A DNA stretch of 64,000 nt from Isoetes taiwanensis (Eukaryota > Streptophyta > Lycopodiopsida > Isoetales > Isoetaceae). The stretch spans positions 4,772,623 to 4,836,622 of the forward strand of contig JAJEKV010000027.1 of the NCBI GenBank assembly GCA_021234155.1. The letters run 5' to 3'. Position 1 is the stretch's first letter. Every line of letters begins with the position of its first letter. The position numbers and the translations under genes are program-made. This document shows positions 45,842 through 58,265 of this stretch, piece after piece. The notes beneath the pieces are model-generated. The model was not told where the DNA came from, did not search any database, and was given only the letters and a program-made list of their open reading frames with translations.

Positions 45842-47090
45842 ATGGCACCAAGAAAGACTGCTGAGCCTGCTGAGCAACCTGAGGTAACAGGTCAACCAGA
45901 TCTAGTAGGGGTAAGCATGAAAGTGGCTACCAGTTCCACAAAGAAATGTTACAAATGTTTACGCTTTGCCTTTTCCTCCACAAGCTCCTTACCAATTTGA
46001 GCTCACTATACCGTTTCTTCCCTTGTTATGATTCTTCCATGAATGCCAACCATTTCTTGAAGAATTTTGAAGAATATTATGAGGAGCATGGAAAGAAGAA
46101 AAGTACCAGGTTTCTTTGAGTTTATCAAATGCATGAAAGGTGATGAGGCCGGATCCCGGTTGGATTTCGAATCGTCGATAGGTACTAAGTGGGATGAATT
46201 GGAACAAAGGTTTCATCAAGGTTTGGTAAGACTACTTCACCCCAGGACCTTGTTTTTGAGCTCAATTCCTTTTCTATTAAATCTGGTGAAAGTGTGAAAC
46301 AAAGATGTGGAAAGATTTAACTCTTATTTGCTTTGGTGTGTAATAGGAACCATGTTTCCCACCCAACTTTGCATCCGTTTGCTTCCTTTATCGAGGTTTG
46401 ATGTCCAGCCTAAGATTTATAGAAAGTTATTAAAACTTCAAAAGTTTGGTGAGCTAGATTCAATCCATAAGACATTTGTAAAGGCTGTAGATTTAGTAGA
46501 AATGCTAAGCTATCTCACGATGATGAAATCGAGATCCATTCTACCCTCCTCATCATGATCTTGAGCACGAGTCACACTATGCTAATGCTGCCCCTGTATG
46601 CAGTTCGGAAGGAAAAGAAGAAGCCAAAAGTCTGAAGAGCTAGACCCTCGGGTTTTGAAATGAAATCTGAGATAAGTAAGGTATCCTGAAGCTCTCTTAG
46701 AAGTTACCAAACAACTCATGGAGTTAAAAAATAGTAATAATGCTCCTTCTTCTAGCTCACCATACACGAATGCACAAACCGTGGTAAACCCTATCATAGG
46801 GCTGAAAATTGCTTTGCAAAATCTTGTCCTAAATGCCACAAAAGGGGCCATTTTGGTAGAGAATGTCTGTTTGTTCTTTTGCAAAGAGATAGGTCATGAA
46901 GAGAAGTTCTGCAGTGTCAAGAATTACCTTGCAAAGCAAGAAAAAGGTAAAAAATTGTCCAATATTAGTTTTATTGAGACTTGTGCAGCAGAAGAACAAG
47001 AAGAACAAGATGTCATGGTTGTGCAAACACGTGCTAGGCTCCATTCAGGTACATCATCGCAAGTTCTGTCCCCACCGTGTAGCTCGTAAG
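45842..47090 (+). pseudogene. Ty3/gypsy gag, broken
   Basis: Starts MAPRKTAEPAEQPEVTGQPD at 45842. Capsid-like pieces appear in different frames: FEFIKCMKGDEAGSRLDFES and KWDELEQRFHQGLV near 46110-46230, then DVQPKIYRKLLKLQKFGELD near 46400. A zinc-knuckle-like CHKRGHFGREC follows around 46830-46870. Multiple stops and frameshifts. Confidence 0.75.
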
Positions 47091-47275
47091 GTAACATTTC
47101 AGCCAAACCCTCGGGGATATAGCTCCTCCCCCCGCTCAAAGGTATAAAATGAAAAGATTCCGAGCTTGATGAATTTGAATTGCTTATGAAAAACTCCAAG
47201 GTTACTGTAGACTTACTAACTTTACTAAGGATTGCACCATCATCATAGGGGAAAAGCTCATCAAGAATACCCAAA

Positions 47276-47572
47276 ATGTTGAAGAAATTGCTGCGAAAAC
47301 TTGCAACAACATTTCTCAGAGCCTTACCTGAGCACACTGAAGATCCGGGTGCTTTTATTTGTAGTGCTACTATAGGTACCTCCCATTTAGATAAGGTTTT
47401 GTTGGATGGAGGTTCCTCCCTAAATGTCATGCCTTATCATGTTATGAAGACACTGAATCTCAAAGTAGAAGACAACACTTCTATTGTTCTAAAATCCTTT
47501 TCCAATGCTAAGGTAGTACCAAAGGGAGTGGTGAGAAATGTGTCCGATTATCTGGGGGAATCATTGTCTTAG
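47276..47572 (+). pseudogene. Ty3/gypsy aspartic protease
   Basis: The frame contains KVLLDGGSSLNVMP (about 47395-47436), the active-site loop with D-G-G in place of the commoner D-T/S-G, as in some plant gypsy lineages. It ends at a stop at 47570-47572; the rest (MTVDARPI-type region) continues in other frames to about 47720. Confidence 0.75.
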
Positions 47573-48426
47573 CTACATTTGTGGTTGTTGACTTTGAGAA
47601 TGTTAATCATGCTAACATTTATGATTTATTGTTGGGAAGAAGGTGGATGAAAACAGTAGATGCTAGGCCTATATGGTCTGAAGGTATTTGCACTATTTCA
47701 AATGGAGCAACTTCCATTAAACTGTAAACCAAACTGACCCATACGCTAACATTAGATTCATAGATGTGGATATATTTTGCAGGAAGAAGAGTTAGGAGTT
47801 TACAGGTTTAGGTCTAGATGTTGATATAAATGCGAGTTATCAACTTTGCTCATGTAGAGTTCCCCTGATCCAAAAGAAAACAAGGCCTACCTCTGGTTTT
47901 GATGGAGGTATGTCTAAGAAATTAGGGATTGCTTCTTCCTCACTGCTATTCTCAAGGATGCAGATCTTAAGCTGATGACTAAGATAGGAGAATTCATCCT
48001 AATATTTCTTCTAATGCAATGTTTTGTAATATAGGGCCCTCATTGCAGCCCTCTGAGGAAGCAAGGTTCATGAATATATCTCCCATATTGTTATCTATGG
48101 AGACTCACAACTTGTTTGCAAAACAGATTTTGGGAGAATACCAAACAAAACATCAAGATATGGAGGATCTGAACACACAAGCTCGAGAATTGCTAACTTT
48201 TTTTTGATCATTGGGAAATTTATCATATTCCAAGGTCTAAAAACTTTGAGGCTGATTCTTTGTGCAGGGAAAACACTCTTAGAGCATCTCTCCGAGGGAG
48301 CTATCAAGGAAGATGTCCTAGATGAAGATGAACTCTCTCTCGGTTTCATCCTATCTTGACCATCAACCTAGCACAAGAGGAATCACACAAAGAACTTGAA
48401 GTACACAAAGGAGGTATGTCCGGACT

Positions 48427-49830
48427 TTGCAAATGGGAGATCTATATGATGAAGATTGCAAAGGTAAAATGATTAAGTACTTTGAAGATTGGGTGGATGT
48501 TTTTGCATGGGAATATTCAGAATTGAAAGGGGTTGATAGGAGCATTTGTGAGTTTGAGATAAAAGTTCGTGAAGATACTAAACCTGTCATGCAGAGATTG
48601 AGAAGAATTAATTCCTCACTTTTAGATCTTATCAAGCGGAATTATTCAAAAATGCGAGGAGTCGAGGTTTGATAGTTGACATTGTGAACCCTTCTTGGGT
48701 TTCTTGTATTGTTCCAGTTCTAAAAAAGAATGGTTCTCTAAGAATATGTGTGGATTATAGAGATCTAAATAAAGCTACTGTCAAAGATTGTTACCCTTTG
48801 CCTTTTTTGGAAGAAATACTTTATGCAGTGGCTGGCAAGTCTATGTACTCATTTTTGGATGGTTTCTCTGGTTTTAATCAGATTAGCATCAAAAAGGAAG
48901 ATCAGCCAAAGACATCCTTCATTACTCCATGGGGAACTTATGCAATGAAAAGGATGCCTTTTGGCTTAATGAATGCCCCTGCTACATTTCGAGAGAGCTA
49001 TGGATCTTGTCTTTGCAAACATGACTCCTGAGCAATTCAGAGTTTATCTTGATGATTTATGCTTAGGTACTGGTACAAGTGATCATATTTCAGAGCTAAC
49101 AAGGATATTTACATTGTGCAGGAAAACTGGAGTTAATCTAAACCCAAAGAAGTGCATCTTTTTGGCATCCAAAGGCCAGCTCTTAGGCCATGAGGTTTCT
49201 GCTAAAGGCCTTCAAGTAGCTGAAGAGAAGATCATAGCTTTAAAAAAGCTTCAAACACCCAGGACAATTAAAGAAGTCAAGGGATTTATGGGAATGACCT
49301 CTTTCTTAAGAGTGTATGTGCCTAATTTCTCTCACCTTATTAGTCCTATCTCTAAGTTGACTAGAGTAGGCCAAGTTAGTAAAAGAGAAAGTAAATATAG
49401 GCCTGTTGTTTGGACTGATGAGTGTGAAAAAGCTTTTTTGCAGATCATAGAGGCTATTTGCCATTCTACACTTTTAAAAACTCCAGACCTTTCATTACCA
49501 TTTAAAGTTTACATAACTATCACTAAAAAGGCTGCTGGAGTTGCCATTTTGCAGGGTAGACACCCTATTGCTTTTGCAAGCAAACAATGGTCTCAAACCA
49601 AGAGAAGTATGCTAAGATAGAAAGGAGTCTTTCAGCTGCTCTCATCTTTTTGATCGAGAGACAGGGTCATCTTTTACAAAAATCCCAAGCCACTATCTAC
49701 ATGCAGAGAACCCCATGCCTTTTTTTTGTATGGTAAGAAATTAGAAAACCTAAACTTCATAGGTGGGCTTGTAGGCTTCAATCTTATGATTTAAAGGTAA
49801 AGGTTATTCATGTATTGAACAACCCGAAGT
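48427..49830 (+). pseudogene. Ty3/gypsy reverse transcriptase and RNase H
   Basis: RT blocks are spread over three frames: FEDWVDVFAWEYSELKG and IKVREDTKPVMQRLRRI (48480-48610), IVPVLKKNGSLRICVDYRDL (48708-48768) and SFITPWGTYAMKRMPFGLM (48915-48971). A catalytic YLDDLCLG follows (about 49048), then GQLLGHEVSAKGLQV and IKEVKGFMGMTSFLR (49180-49310). RNase H begins at VVWTDECEKAFLQII (about 49407) and breaks up after 49620. Frame changes near 48670 and 48990 and a stop at 49618 disable it. Confidence 0.85.
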
Positions 49831-50099
49831 TTATACTTGCCTGCTTTGCCTACTTTGAACATGAGGAGTTGATACAAGAAGAAGAAATGACTAACCTTGT
49901 TGTAAATGAACAGGACTTGTCAACTATACCAGCTCAAGGTTGGCAACAACCTATTAGGAGGTTCCTTCAAGATCGGGGAGATACCTTCTGAATTTTCAAA
50001 AGCCAAGCTTACAAGTTTAAGTTAAAATGTTTGACTTACTCCTTGGTTGGTGACATCTTGTGCAAGGTAAATAGGGATGGTGTACTCTTAAGATGTGTT

Positions 50100-50815
50100 G
50101 ATGAAGATGAAGTCTGCCCCGGTACTTGCTGAAAATCACAAAGGTGTTTGTGGTGGTCATTTTGCAGCCAGACACAACTGCCAAGAAAATATTGAGGTCC
50201 GGTTATTTCTGGCCTCATTTATTTAAAGATTGTTATGATATTATAAAGACTTGTCATCAATGCCGGATCTTTGGCAAAAGAATCTTGCATCCCCGCTCCT
50301 CTTACAGAATTGTCTCCCCGGTCCATTTCAAGTTTGGGGATTGGACTATGTTGGCCCTATCAATCCCCATCCTCAGCCCAAAGATGAATACATTGTTGTG
50401 GCTACAGATCTGTTCACTAAGTGGTCGAAGCAAACCTTTTAAGGAAAGCAAATGCCCATACTAATGCTAGATTTTTGCATGAGAATATTTGCTCTAGGTT
50501 TGGCATTCCTTTTAAAATTTTGACTGATAGAGGCTCTACTTTTATTAATGAAGTTATTAATTTCCTTGTTTCAAGCCTCAAGATCAAGCATGTGAAAAGC
50601 TCAGCCCTATTATCCTCAAGGAAATGGCCAAGCTTGAGTCTACTAACAAAGTGCTTAAGGGTATTTTGCGTAAAAACAGTTTGCCAAAACCAAAGGGATT
50701 GGCACTTGAAATTATATGATGCTCTTTGGGCTCATAGAATTACTTCTAAAGTAGCTACTAATGCCTCACCTTTCAGTTTTAGTATATGGAGTAGAAGTCG
50801 TTATTCCAAATGAAG
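50100..50815 (+). pseudogene. Ty3/gypsy integrase
   Basis: The zinc-binding part shows HKGVCGGHF (about 50140) and CHQC (about 50244-50262, frame changes between). The core shows LDYVGPINPHPQPKDEYIVV (first Asp, about 50343), ILTDRGSTFINEV (second Asp, about 50518) and the YYPQGNGQA box (about 50606). There an extra T (CAAGCTTGAG) shifts the frame just before the catalytic Glu. No chromodomain follows. Confidence 0.8.
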
Positions 50816-51807
50816 TTAGAGATACCTTCTCTAAGGATGGCACTCAAGCTTGAGTTGGAGTTTTCTCAAGCCTTGAAGCACGTGTATGAAGTTCTGTTAA
50901 AATTAGATGAAGAAAGGTTTGTTGCAGAGAATTACAATTTGGTTTGAAGAAGGCTAAGAGTGCAGGCAGACTTTCAAGGCTGCTCACAAACCTCATGAGA
51001 CAAGTTTGCACCTATGGAATTAGTTTTAAAGTGGAATGCTGCAGGTGAAGGAAAGCTTTCAAAGTTTGAAAACCCCTGGGAAGGCCCTTATTAGATTCTA
51101 GGAGATGCTGGCTGCTCATCTTATAGGTTGGCAGATCTTGGTACAGGATTAGAGCTGCCAAATCCCATTAATATTCAACACCTTAAAAGATATTGGCCTC
51201 AGCATGCCTGCTTGAGCCTCTTCACTTCTATATAAGCATTTGTTCTAGCTTAGAATAGGTTAGTTTATAATTTCAAAGTTGAGGTTTTAATATTTCTTCT
51301 GACTAGCATATTTCCTTTGAGGTTTAATATGGTGTTTTCTGGCCACAAGGGATAAAGGCTTTGATTATTACCTATTAATGAGTTCTATGTTGTCATGACA
51401 GGGCCATTTGTCAAAACATTTCATCTGCTTTTCATACTGGCTTATTCTTCATGAGACCTTGCTTCTCCATTGGAGTTCTAGAGTGCTATCCATATATACT
51501 TTTCCACATTTCGTTTAGCACTCATGCTAACCTTGATTTACTGTCATATGCAGGTTCATTCTTCTCTCCTCCATTTTCATCTGCCTATAAGTTGCCTTAC
51601 ATTCCATTTCAACCTTCTATCCTTTTATTTTCATTCCCTACAATGCTCTGCACCACATTTCCACCATAGCAGAGTTCATATTACACTCATACCACTCATT
51701 TCATTACTCTACATCATTCTGTCACCTGCACCAGTATTTGAAGATCCTCAGTCTAAGTCTACATCTGTTAGGCTGAGGGGACCAACCTATTCTTTCCTTT
51801 GAGGAGA
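50816..51807 (+). other. Ty3/gypsy 3' non-coding region
   Basis: About 1 kb between integrase and the 3' LTR. Open frames near 51451-51669 are hydrophobic but unrecognised. It ends in a purine-rich tract (GAGGAGA) touching the LTR. Confidence 0.5.
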
Positions 51808-54258
51808 TGTTGCCCATTTCTGGCAACATGGACTAGCATCTATTATCAAAAACTTTTGTTTCATCCATATTTCCTCTAAGGAAAAGTTTCAGGCTATTGT
51901 GATCCCATTAGAGTTTGGAAGACATTTGACCAAGTTTGGAAGGCATTGGGAATCTCCTTTTATAGCCTAATCTTTTCCTTGAGGTAAAATACCTTTTAGA
52001 CACATTCCCATTTGTTTAACATTTTCCTTTGATTTGAAGACCAGGCAAAGGCTATAGCAAGATTATCAAGGAAGCACAAGATGTTTTACCAAAGCTCAAC
52101 CTTATGAAGCTTGCTTGAGTTTCATTAGTAGTTTGAAGTCACACATACAAGGATGCCATCTTGGAAGTGAAACATGCTCTTATTCTAGCCTTGAAGTTTG
52201 GAAGACCCTTATAGAAGTTTGGAAGACCCTTAGGCTTTGAGCAAATGTATCTTCACTATGAGGTATGATTTGAGCATTAGAGACAATCTGAGATGAAATC
52301 AAGTGCTACAGAGGTACCCATCTTGTCTTCATTCCATATCCACCTTTTTTATGTCCTATGAACCTTTTATAACCTTTCTCTCACCATGTTTTTCACTTTT
52401 GAGCCATTTTCCCATCATTTCACCCCATTTTTTATTGATCCTACCTTCAATTGAGAATTGCCCCTAATGATCTTGAAAAACTTCAAAGGCAAGAAAACTC
52501 TTTTCTCATTCTCATTTCATCTTCCTAAACCCTAGTATAGCCTATTTACACCCTTTTCCCATCTTTTTCCCATGACTTTTTCACCATCCCTATGTTGCAA
52601 TATTTATTGACCATGGGTCAAAATGGACAAAAATTTAAATGTTTCAGTTTGACCTGAAAACCTTCTAGATGGAAAGCTTGGCAAAAAAGAGCTAACATAG
52701 CCTTTTTAAATTTGAAAAAAACCTTTGGGAAGGCCTTCAAAACTGGATTCTTGGGATGCGTGCCAAAAAAAATAAAAAACCTATTCTAGCCTATCTACCC
52801 TATCTATTTCTGCATAGTTCCAGGTCACCCCCAATTTTTTCCACCACGGGCGTGGGGGCGGGGCCAGACACGGGCTGGGTGTCCCCTCTGCGTGGCACGT
52901 AAATTTAATAGTGGGGTCAACACTATTCCTTATATACAGAAGCTGCCAGACTCGTTTATGCCTGTGGGATATATCACCCTTAAGAATTTTCGATGAACCC
53001 TAAGAAATGGGAGAACCTGCTAAATCCGGCCAATTCGTGCCTAAATTTGATTGAATCTCGCCAATTTTCCCCCGAGATCAACTCCTGAACCTTTTCCGAG
53101 ACCTTGGGGACCCTCTGTGGCACTTGATCCGTGAGAAATTGCTCAAATTTGGCCTTAAATCACTCGGCCGAGCTAGTTTTGTGAGAAGAACAGTTCTTAA
53201 ACCGGCATTACAGATCAAATCGGGACGTCCCCTCAGAGATAGACCTCTGTGATCTTGGCGCATTTTGATATTCTGATATTATCTTGCTCTGCTCTATTCA
53301 AAATTTGCTCTGCTCTGCTCGTGATTGAAAGATCTGTCCCAGTGTGACTTGTTCGACAGCTGAGGCACTTCAACTACAACTCAAAAAATCATTTCATTCG
53401 GCTTCATTGGTAGTTCTGAGATTCACTAAAGGCTCAGACAGACCTGGATTTTACTTTCAAACACTATTATATGTTTGAATTTGGTAATGCCTTGCTAACA
53501 CTATCAAATTTCTTGTGTTACATTTCTATAATGCATAGTCTTTGCCTGGAAAGTTGTTGTCACCATTGTATATTCATCTTTTGTAATCCTGCATTGTGCT
53601 TTTAAAGCTAAAAAACTAAAAACAAAACCCAAAATATTTATTCCAAGCTATATTCTTTTCAGATAGTTGCATTTCATCTTCATAAAAACCTTAGAAACCT
53701 ACACATTCAAAGAAAACACATAAAAAGACCTTTTTTCATAACTGTCACAGAGTTTGTTCTTTTCCTGAGGCCTCGGCTACTTACAGAGAAACCAAAACTC
53801 TTTTTTGCTATTTAAACCCTATGCACATGATCTAGGGGTTATTTTGAAGTTGCCTGCCCAGATCCCAACTCAAGATTCCTTATCAAACTCCATCTGCAAA
53901 TTTTGGCCCTCTGTTTTGGCACTGGCCAACTTTTTGACCTGACTTTGACCTACATTTTCTCAACCTTCCCCTATTCAAATCAAGTCAAATCTCCACCCCC
54001 AGTTTCCTTTGCTTGTTGATCATCTATACCACCAATCACATCTCAAAAATCTCACAAGGTGTGTCTGCAAGGCCATTTTTTGCTCTGACAGTTTTTTCAG
54101 TTTCAGGGACTTTAGTGATTTTGGAAAAACCAATATTCCAAAATGACTTTTCTCACTTCATATGTCAAGGATTGATCACCCTAAGTGATCTGGAGGTCCT
54201 AACCATTTTGTTTGAGCTTCCTTAAGGTTAGACTAAAATTCCAGGTTTTAGGCTAACA
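51808..54258 (+). repeat. 3' LTR
   Basis: 2451 bp, TGTTGCCC to GGCTAACA, followed by the target duplication GTGTT. See the 5' LTR for differences. Confidence 0.95.
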
Positions 54259-55481
54259 GTGTTTTCATTGACACTGAGAACAACAAAGATTTGGCTACTG
54301 GAATTTCAACTAAAAAGGATGTCATTAGCAGTGGTCAAAATAAATCTGATCTTAAGGGTAAAGCTCCAATCCAGCACTCATCTCACACTCAACAGATTGA
54401 TTTACATCAAACCCTCAAGAATATTATGCTGGATACTAAAAAGGTTGCAGCTGAGAGACATGTTGGGATTAAGATTCATGATAATCCCAAATAAACTCAC
54501 CACTCGACTCTTGGTTGCAAACCACAGACTTCAAGGGATAAAGAAGAGCCATTAATTATAGAAAACAATACTTCAGATATGGTTAATTCTGAGAAGGCAG
54601 AATCTCAAAGAAAAATTCATTGCTCTAATAGCTTTGGTATCTTAGCTCATCTTAGCAATGATACTGTTGCAGACACTCTTGTAACTCCATCATCAGTTGA
54701 AATCATGGACTCCTCATTGCCTATTTCCATTCATCCTTTCACTCACAATCCCCCCTCTGTTCAACCCCTTATCGACCTATCTGACCCTCAAATTCTCCCT
54801 ATCAATCCTGCTCACCCTGAAAATCCCAGTTTTTCTAGTTCAATCTACAACCAAGTAGCTCAACCGCTTGCAGAGTTGCATGTGGAAGTTGATGGTCATG
54901 GTTTCCTTAACAGCAGCTTTGAACCTCAAGATGTGATAGATGGATATGAAAATTATAGTAAGGAAATGCAGTTCAACAGATCTGGGAACTTGGATGATGG
55001 AATAGAGCAGACAATAGGGCAGATAAACAATGGGAATAAGTTGCAAGATGAGGTATTTGTTCAGAAAGCTCAGGAATCTGCAATGAGCAAAAATGATGAA
55101 GTGGCATTCTCCAGGCAAGTTCTAAACCCTATTGATAATAATTTAATTTTATCCACTGCTGTTGATGTTCATGTAAGCTCAAATCCAAGCCCTTGCTGTG
55201 GATCTAAATTCTGGAGCTGTTCCCATCTACCAAACCAGGTAAGCTCTGACATTGATATTTCTGATAAAGAAAATGAGATTAATAATAGTGCTTTAAATAT
55301 TGTCAATAATGGCTCCTGGGAGGATGACTCTTACCTATTAATTCCTTCAACCTGTCCCAAATCAAAAAAAGGGAAGTCTAAAAATAAGGCAAAGATTAAG
55401 CATTCTAATAGAATTCTTAATAATCTAGGTACCCCTGCAAATAATACCAGGAATAAAGCCAAAGATAACTTCAAATCCTAA
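54259..55481 (+). pseudogene. LINE ORF1, 3' part
   Basis: Directly after the Ty3 element the ORF1 frame continues: FIDTENNKDLATGISTKKD, to a TAA at 54492-54494, then on in the same frame through 54579 to a stop at 55479-55481. The segment is Asn/Ser-rich with a basic end (KSKKGKSKNKAKIKHSN). It has no catalytic motif, as expected for the tail of ORF1. One in-frame stop is the only clear lesion. Confidence 0.75.
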
Positions 55482-55516
55482 TTTCATTTTCTTCTCATTT
55501 TCCTATCTATCATATG

Positions 55517-57990
55517 AAGATTTTATCTTGAAATTTAAGAGGAATTAAAGGTCCCCTTAAGAGAAGGAGGGCTATATCTCAGATTAGGGAATACAAGGCT
55601 GACATTATTTTGCTGCAAGAGCTGAGACTCCCCAACTTTAAATGTTCCAACCTGGCTGACTGGATTGGTCCAGGCCTGTCCTCTATCTGGATTGAGGCTT
55701 CTAACACTTCAGGGGGGGCTTTGTATAATCTGGAGAAATCTCACTCATTCTACCCTATATAACAGTCCATGTAATAGATGGCAAGTTGTGATCTTCAATT
55801 TCTCAAATTCCTTCTTTGGAATTATCAACATCTATGCTCCAACCAACTCGAGGGATAGAGAGTTAATCTGGCCTCAAATTAATAACTGGCTTCAAAATCA
55901 CAATTCTGTTTCTTGGATCCTAGCTGGTGATTTCAATAACACGCCCTGTGCTGATTTTAAATCCAACAACAACTTTAGTATGACTGTCAAAGAGAAGGAA
56001 AATTGGGAATCTTTGTTAGACGCACATCTCCTCAGTTATATTCCTTCTTCTACTGCTAAATTCACTTGGTCAAATAAACAGGATGGTCACTCCAGAGTTT
56101 ACTGTGCTTTAGATAGATTTTATGTTAAAAATTCTGAGTTATCTTTTTGGGACAATTGTGTTGTTTCCAGTGATGAGAGCACCTCTATTTCTGATCATCA
56201 GCCACAGTTCCTTGAGACTAAACATTCTCTGGGCATTAAGAGACAAGGAAATATTCCTTTTAAATTAAACTGTTCTATTCTGAGCAATGAAAAGTTCTGT
56301 GCTGACTTTAGTATGTTCTATAGCAACCTCCCGAGAAATAATGGTAATTTCTCAATGAAAGCTTTTTATTCCAAGATTAAGGCTGCCAAATCCTGGATCA
56401 AAGGTTGGTCCAAATCTTTGCATGCTCAGAAGAATGAAACAAAAAATAAGCTTTTCATTGCCATAAAAGAGGTCAGACCTAAGTTGCAGACAGATCCCTT
56501 AAATCCTTCTTTGCATCATATGGAGGATGATCTGGAGCATGATATTAAGAATATTGAAGAGTATGAAGCCAAAGGGGCTGCCATGAAAAGCAAGATTAAA
56601 TTTCATAATGACATGGATAATTGCAATTCCAAATTCTTTTTTAGAATTGCTAAGAACAGACTTCTCAAAAAGCAGCTCACTTCCATTCAAGATGACAATG
56701 GCACTATTCTTAATGATCCAAAGGGTATCTCTGATTTTCTTTCCTCTAAATACTCCTCTATTTTCTCTGATCAGCAAAATATCAATTGGGATACGCCTGA
56801 GGCTAAAAGTTATCTGGATATTCTTAACTCATTGCCTAATAATATTGTTGATCCCCTATGTGATCAAATTCTTAGAATTCCCTCAGAGGAAGAGATTAAG
56901 CAGATCCTAAATAGCCTGGCTAAAGGAAAAAGTCCTGGCCCTGATGGACTTCCTCCTGAATTTTACGTCAAATTCTGGGATCTCATCAAACAAGATTTGG
57001 TTCATATGGTTAATGGTTTTTGGTTATCCAGTCATTTGCACCCTGCTCTGTCCTCTGGATTTATTTCTCTTATTCCTAAAATTGACAATCCTGAGGCTTT
57101 TAGTGACTGGAGGCCTATTTCTTTGACCAACACTACTTATAAACTTTGTGCAAAAATCATAGCCAATAGAATCAAAGGTTTCCTCCAAAAAAATATTAGC
57201 CTGCATCAATCTGCTTTGTTATCTAACAGGTACATTCTTGATAACTATATTGCAGCCATGGAGGGCATGCATTGGGCTAAACTCTCGAACCAAAACTGTG
57301 TTCTATTGAAGCTTGACTTCTCTAAAGCCTTTGATACAGTCAGATGGGACTTTCTTACCCTCTCCCTTCAGAAAATTGGCATCCCAGCCAAATTGATTGA
57401 TTTGATTATGGGACTTAACATAAGAGCTCAGTCATCTATTCTTATTAATGGTTCATGAAGCAAGTTCTTTTCCTTGAACAAAGGTGTTAAGCAGGGGTGC
57501 CCTCTGGCCCCCTACCTTTTTATTATTGTTGCAGAAATGCTTACAAGGGTAATTCAGCACCATCAGCAGGAAGGAAACATTGAAGGTCTGTTGCTCCCTG
57601 ACAATGAAAACCAGCTATCTCTTATGCAATATGCTGATGACTCCTTCAGCTTCCTGAGGAATGAGATAAATAACATTGAATTTTTCTTGAATACCATTAA
57701 AGGATTTAGTGTTGCTTCTGGCATCTATCTAAATCAGCAGAAATGCACTATCTTAGGGGAGTCCAATCGACCTGATATTCTTGGCATCAAATGCTTTGGT
57801 TTTGACCATTCCTCTACTCTTCTTGGTATGCCCCTCTCTTTGGATACTTCTACTTCCCAACAGACGCAATGTAAGGTGGTTGGGGGCAGGGCCCAACCAA
57901 GCAATGTAGTGTGGTGTGTGGTAAGGTGGTGTGACGTTAAAACTACTATCTATCAAAAATCTCTGGTCCCCCATTGTTTCCAAAATTAGA
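55517..57990 (+). pseudogene. LINE ORF2: APE endonuclease and reverse transcriptase
   Basis: ORF2 opens at 55517 with MKILS, a TGA where the conserved Trp of 'SWNLRG' is expected, and NLRGIKGPLKRRR. A frame change at the G-run near 55712 leads into the long 55665-57458 frame. Endonuclease: IINIYAPTNSRDRELIWPQI, ILAGDFNNTPC, SRVYCALDRFYV, ISDHQP. RT: SLAKGKSPGPDGLPPEFY, DWRPISLTNTTYKL, LLKLDFSKAFDTVRWDFL. A TGA at 57456-57458 (probably another lost Trp) interrupts; then KGVKQGCPLAPYLFIIVAEM and the intact catalytic MQYADDSFSF follow. Near 57866-57945 a GT-rich insert disturbs the frame, with SKIRRKLNNYGSCL visible after it. The sequence stops at about 58020, so the C-terminus is missing. Least damaged RT in the window. 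Confidence 0.9.
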
Positions 57991-58019
57991 AGGAAGCTTA
58001 ATAATTATGGAAGTTGTCT

Positions 58020-58265
58020 ATGAAATCTGACAATCGTTTACGCCAGAGAACAATCAATTTACTTAAGAAGGCATGTAGCTACGAGGACGAAGATGAAGAA
58101 GAGGGTGGTAATGCTTCAGCCTCTGTTGACAGTGACGAGGAAGATAACTCAAGCACTTCCTCAAGCGACAGCGAAAGAAGCGAAGGTGACGAAGATGGCA
58201 TAAATGAGGATGAAGATGTGCTGGATCCCTCTGTGATCGCTCCTCACACTTTTGTACATAACTAA
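58020..58265 (+). pseudogene. acidic Ser-rich C-terminal fragment
   Basis: After the LINE truncation point the frame reads KSDNRLRQRTINLLKKAC, then a strongly acidic, serine-rich tail (EDEDEEEGG, SDEEDNSSTSSSDSERSEGD) ending DVLDPSVIAPHTFVHN. It looks like the last exon of some gene joined to the LINE by rearrangement. I recognise no family. The ATG at 58014 is in LINE sequence, so a native start is unlikely. Confidence 0.35.

Larger units (their letters stand above)
43336..54258 (+). mobile_element. complete but decayed Ty3/gypsy (Athila/Tat-like) retrotransposon
   Basis: It is bounded by two LTRs (43336-45798 and 51808-54258) that begin TGTTGCCC and end GGCTAACA, with the target duplication GTGTT at 43331-43335 and 54259-54263. 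Inside, in order: primer-binding site, gag, protease, RT, RNase H and integrase, all with frameshifts or stops. Long LTRs, the protease LLDGGSSLNVMP and the YLDD RT box suit the Athila/Tat group. No envelope-like ORF is clear in the 1-kb stretch after integrase. Confidence 0.95.
40890..58020 (+). mobile_element. LINE carrying two nested LTR insertions
   Basis: Non-LTR retrotransposon sequence occupies 40890-42431, 42803-43335 and 54259-58020. It is split by a solo LTR (42432-42802) and a 10.9-kb Ty3/gypsy element (43336-54258). Joining across both gaps, with one copy of each 5-bp target duplication, keeps the ORF1 reading frame, so both came after the LINE. ORF1 has a zinc knuckle; ORF2 has APE endonuclease and RT with YADD. 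The 3' end after RT is lost near 58020. Confidence 0.9.
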
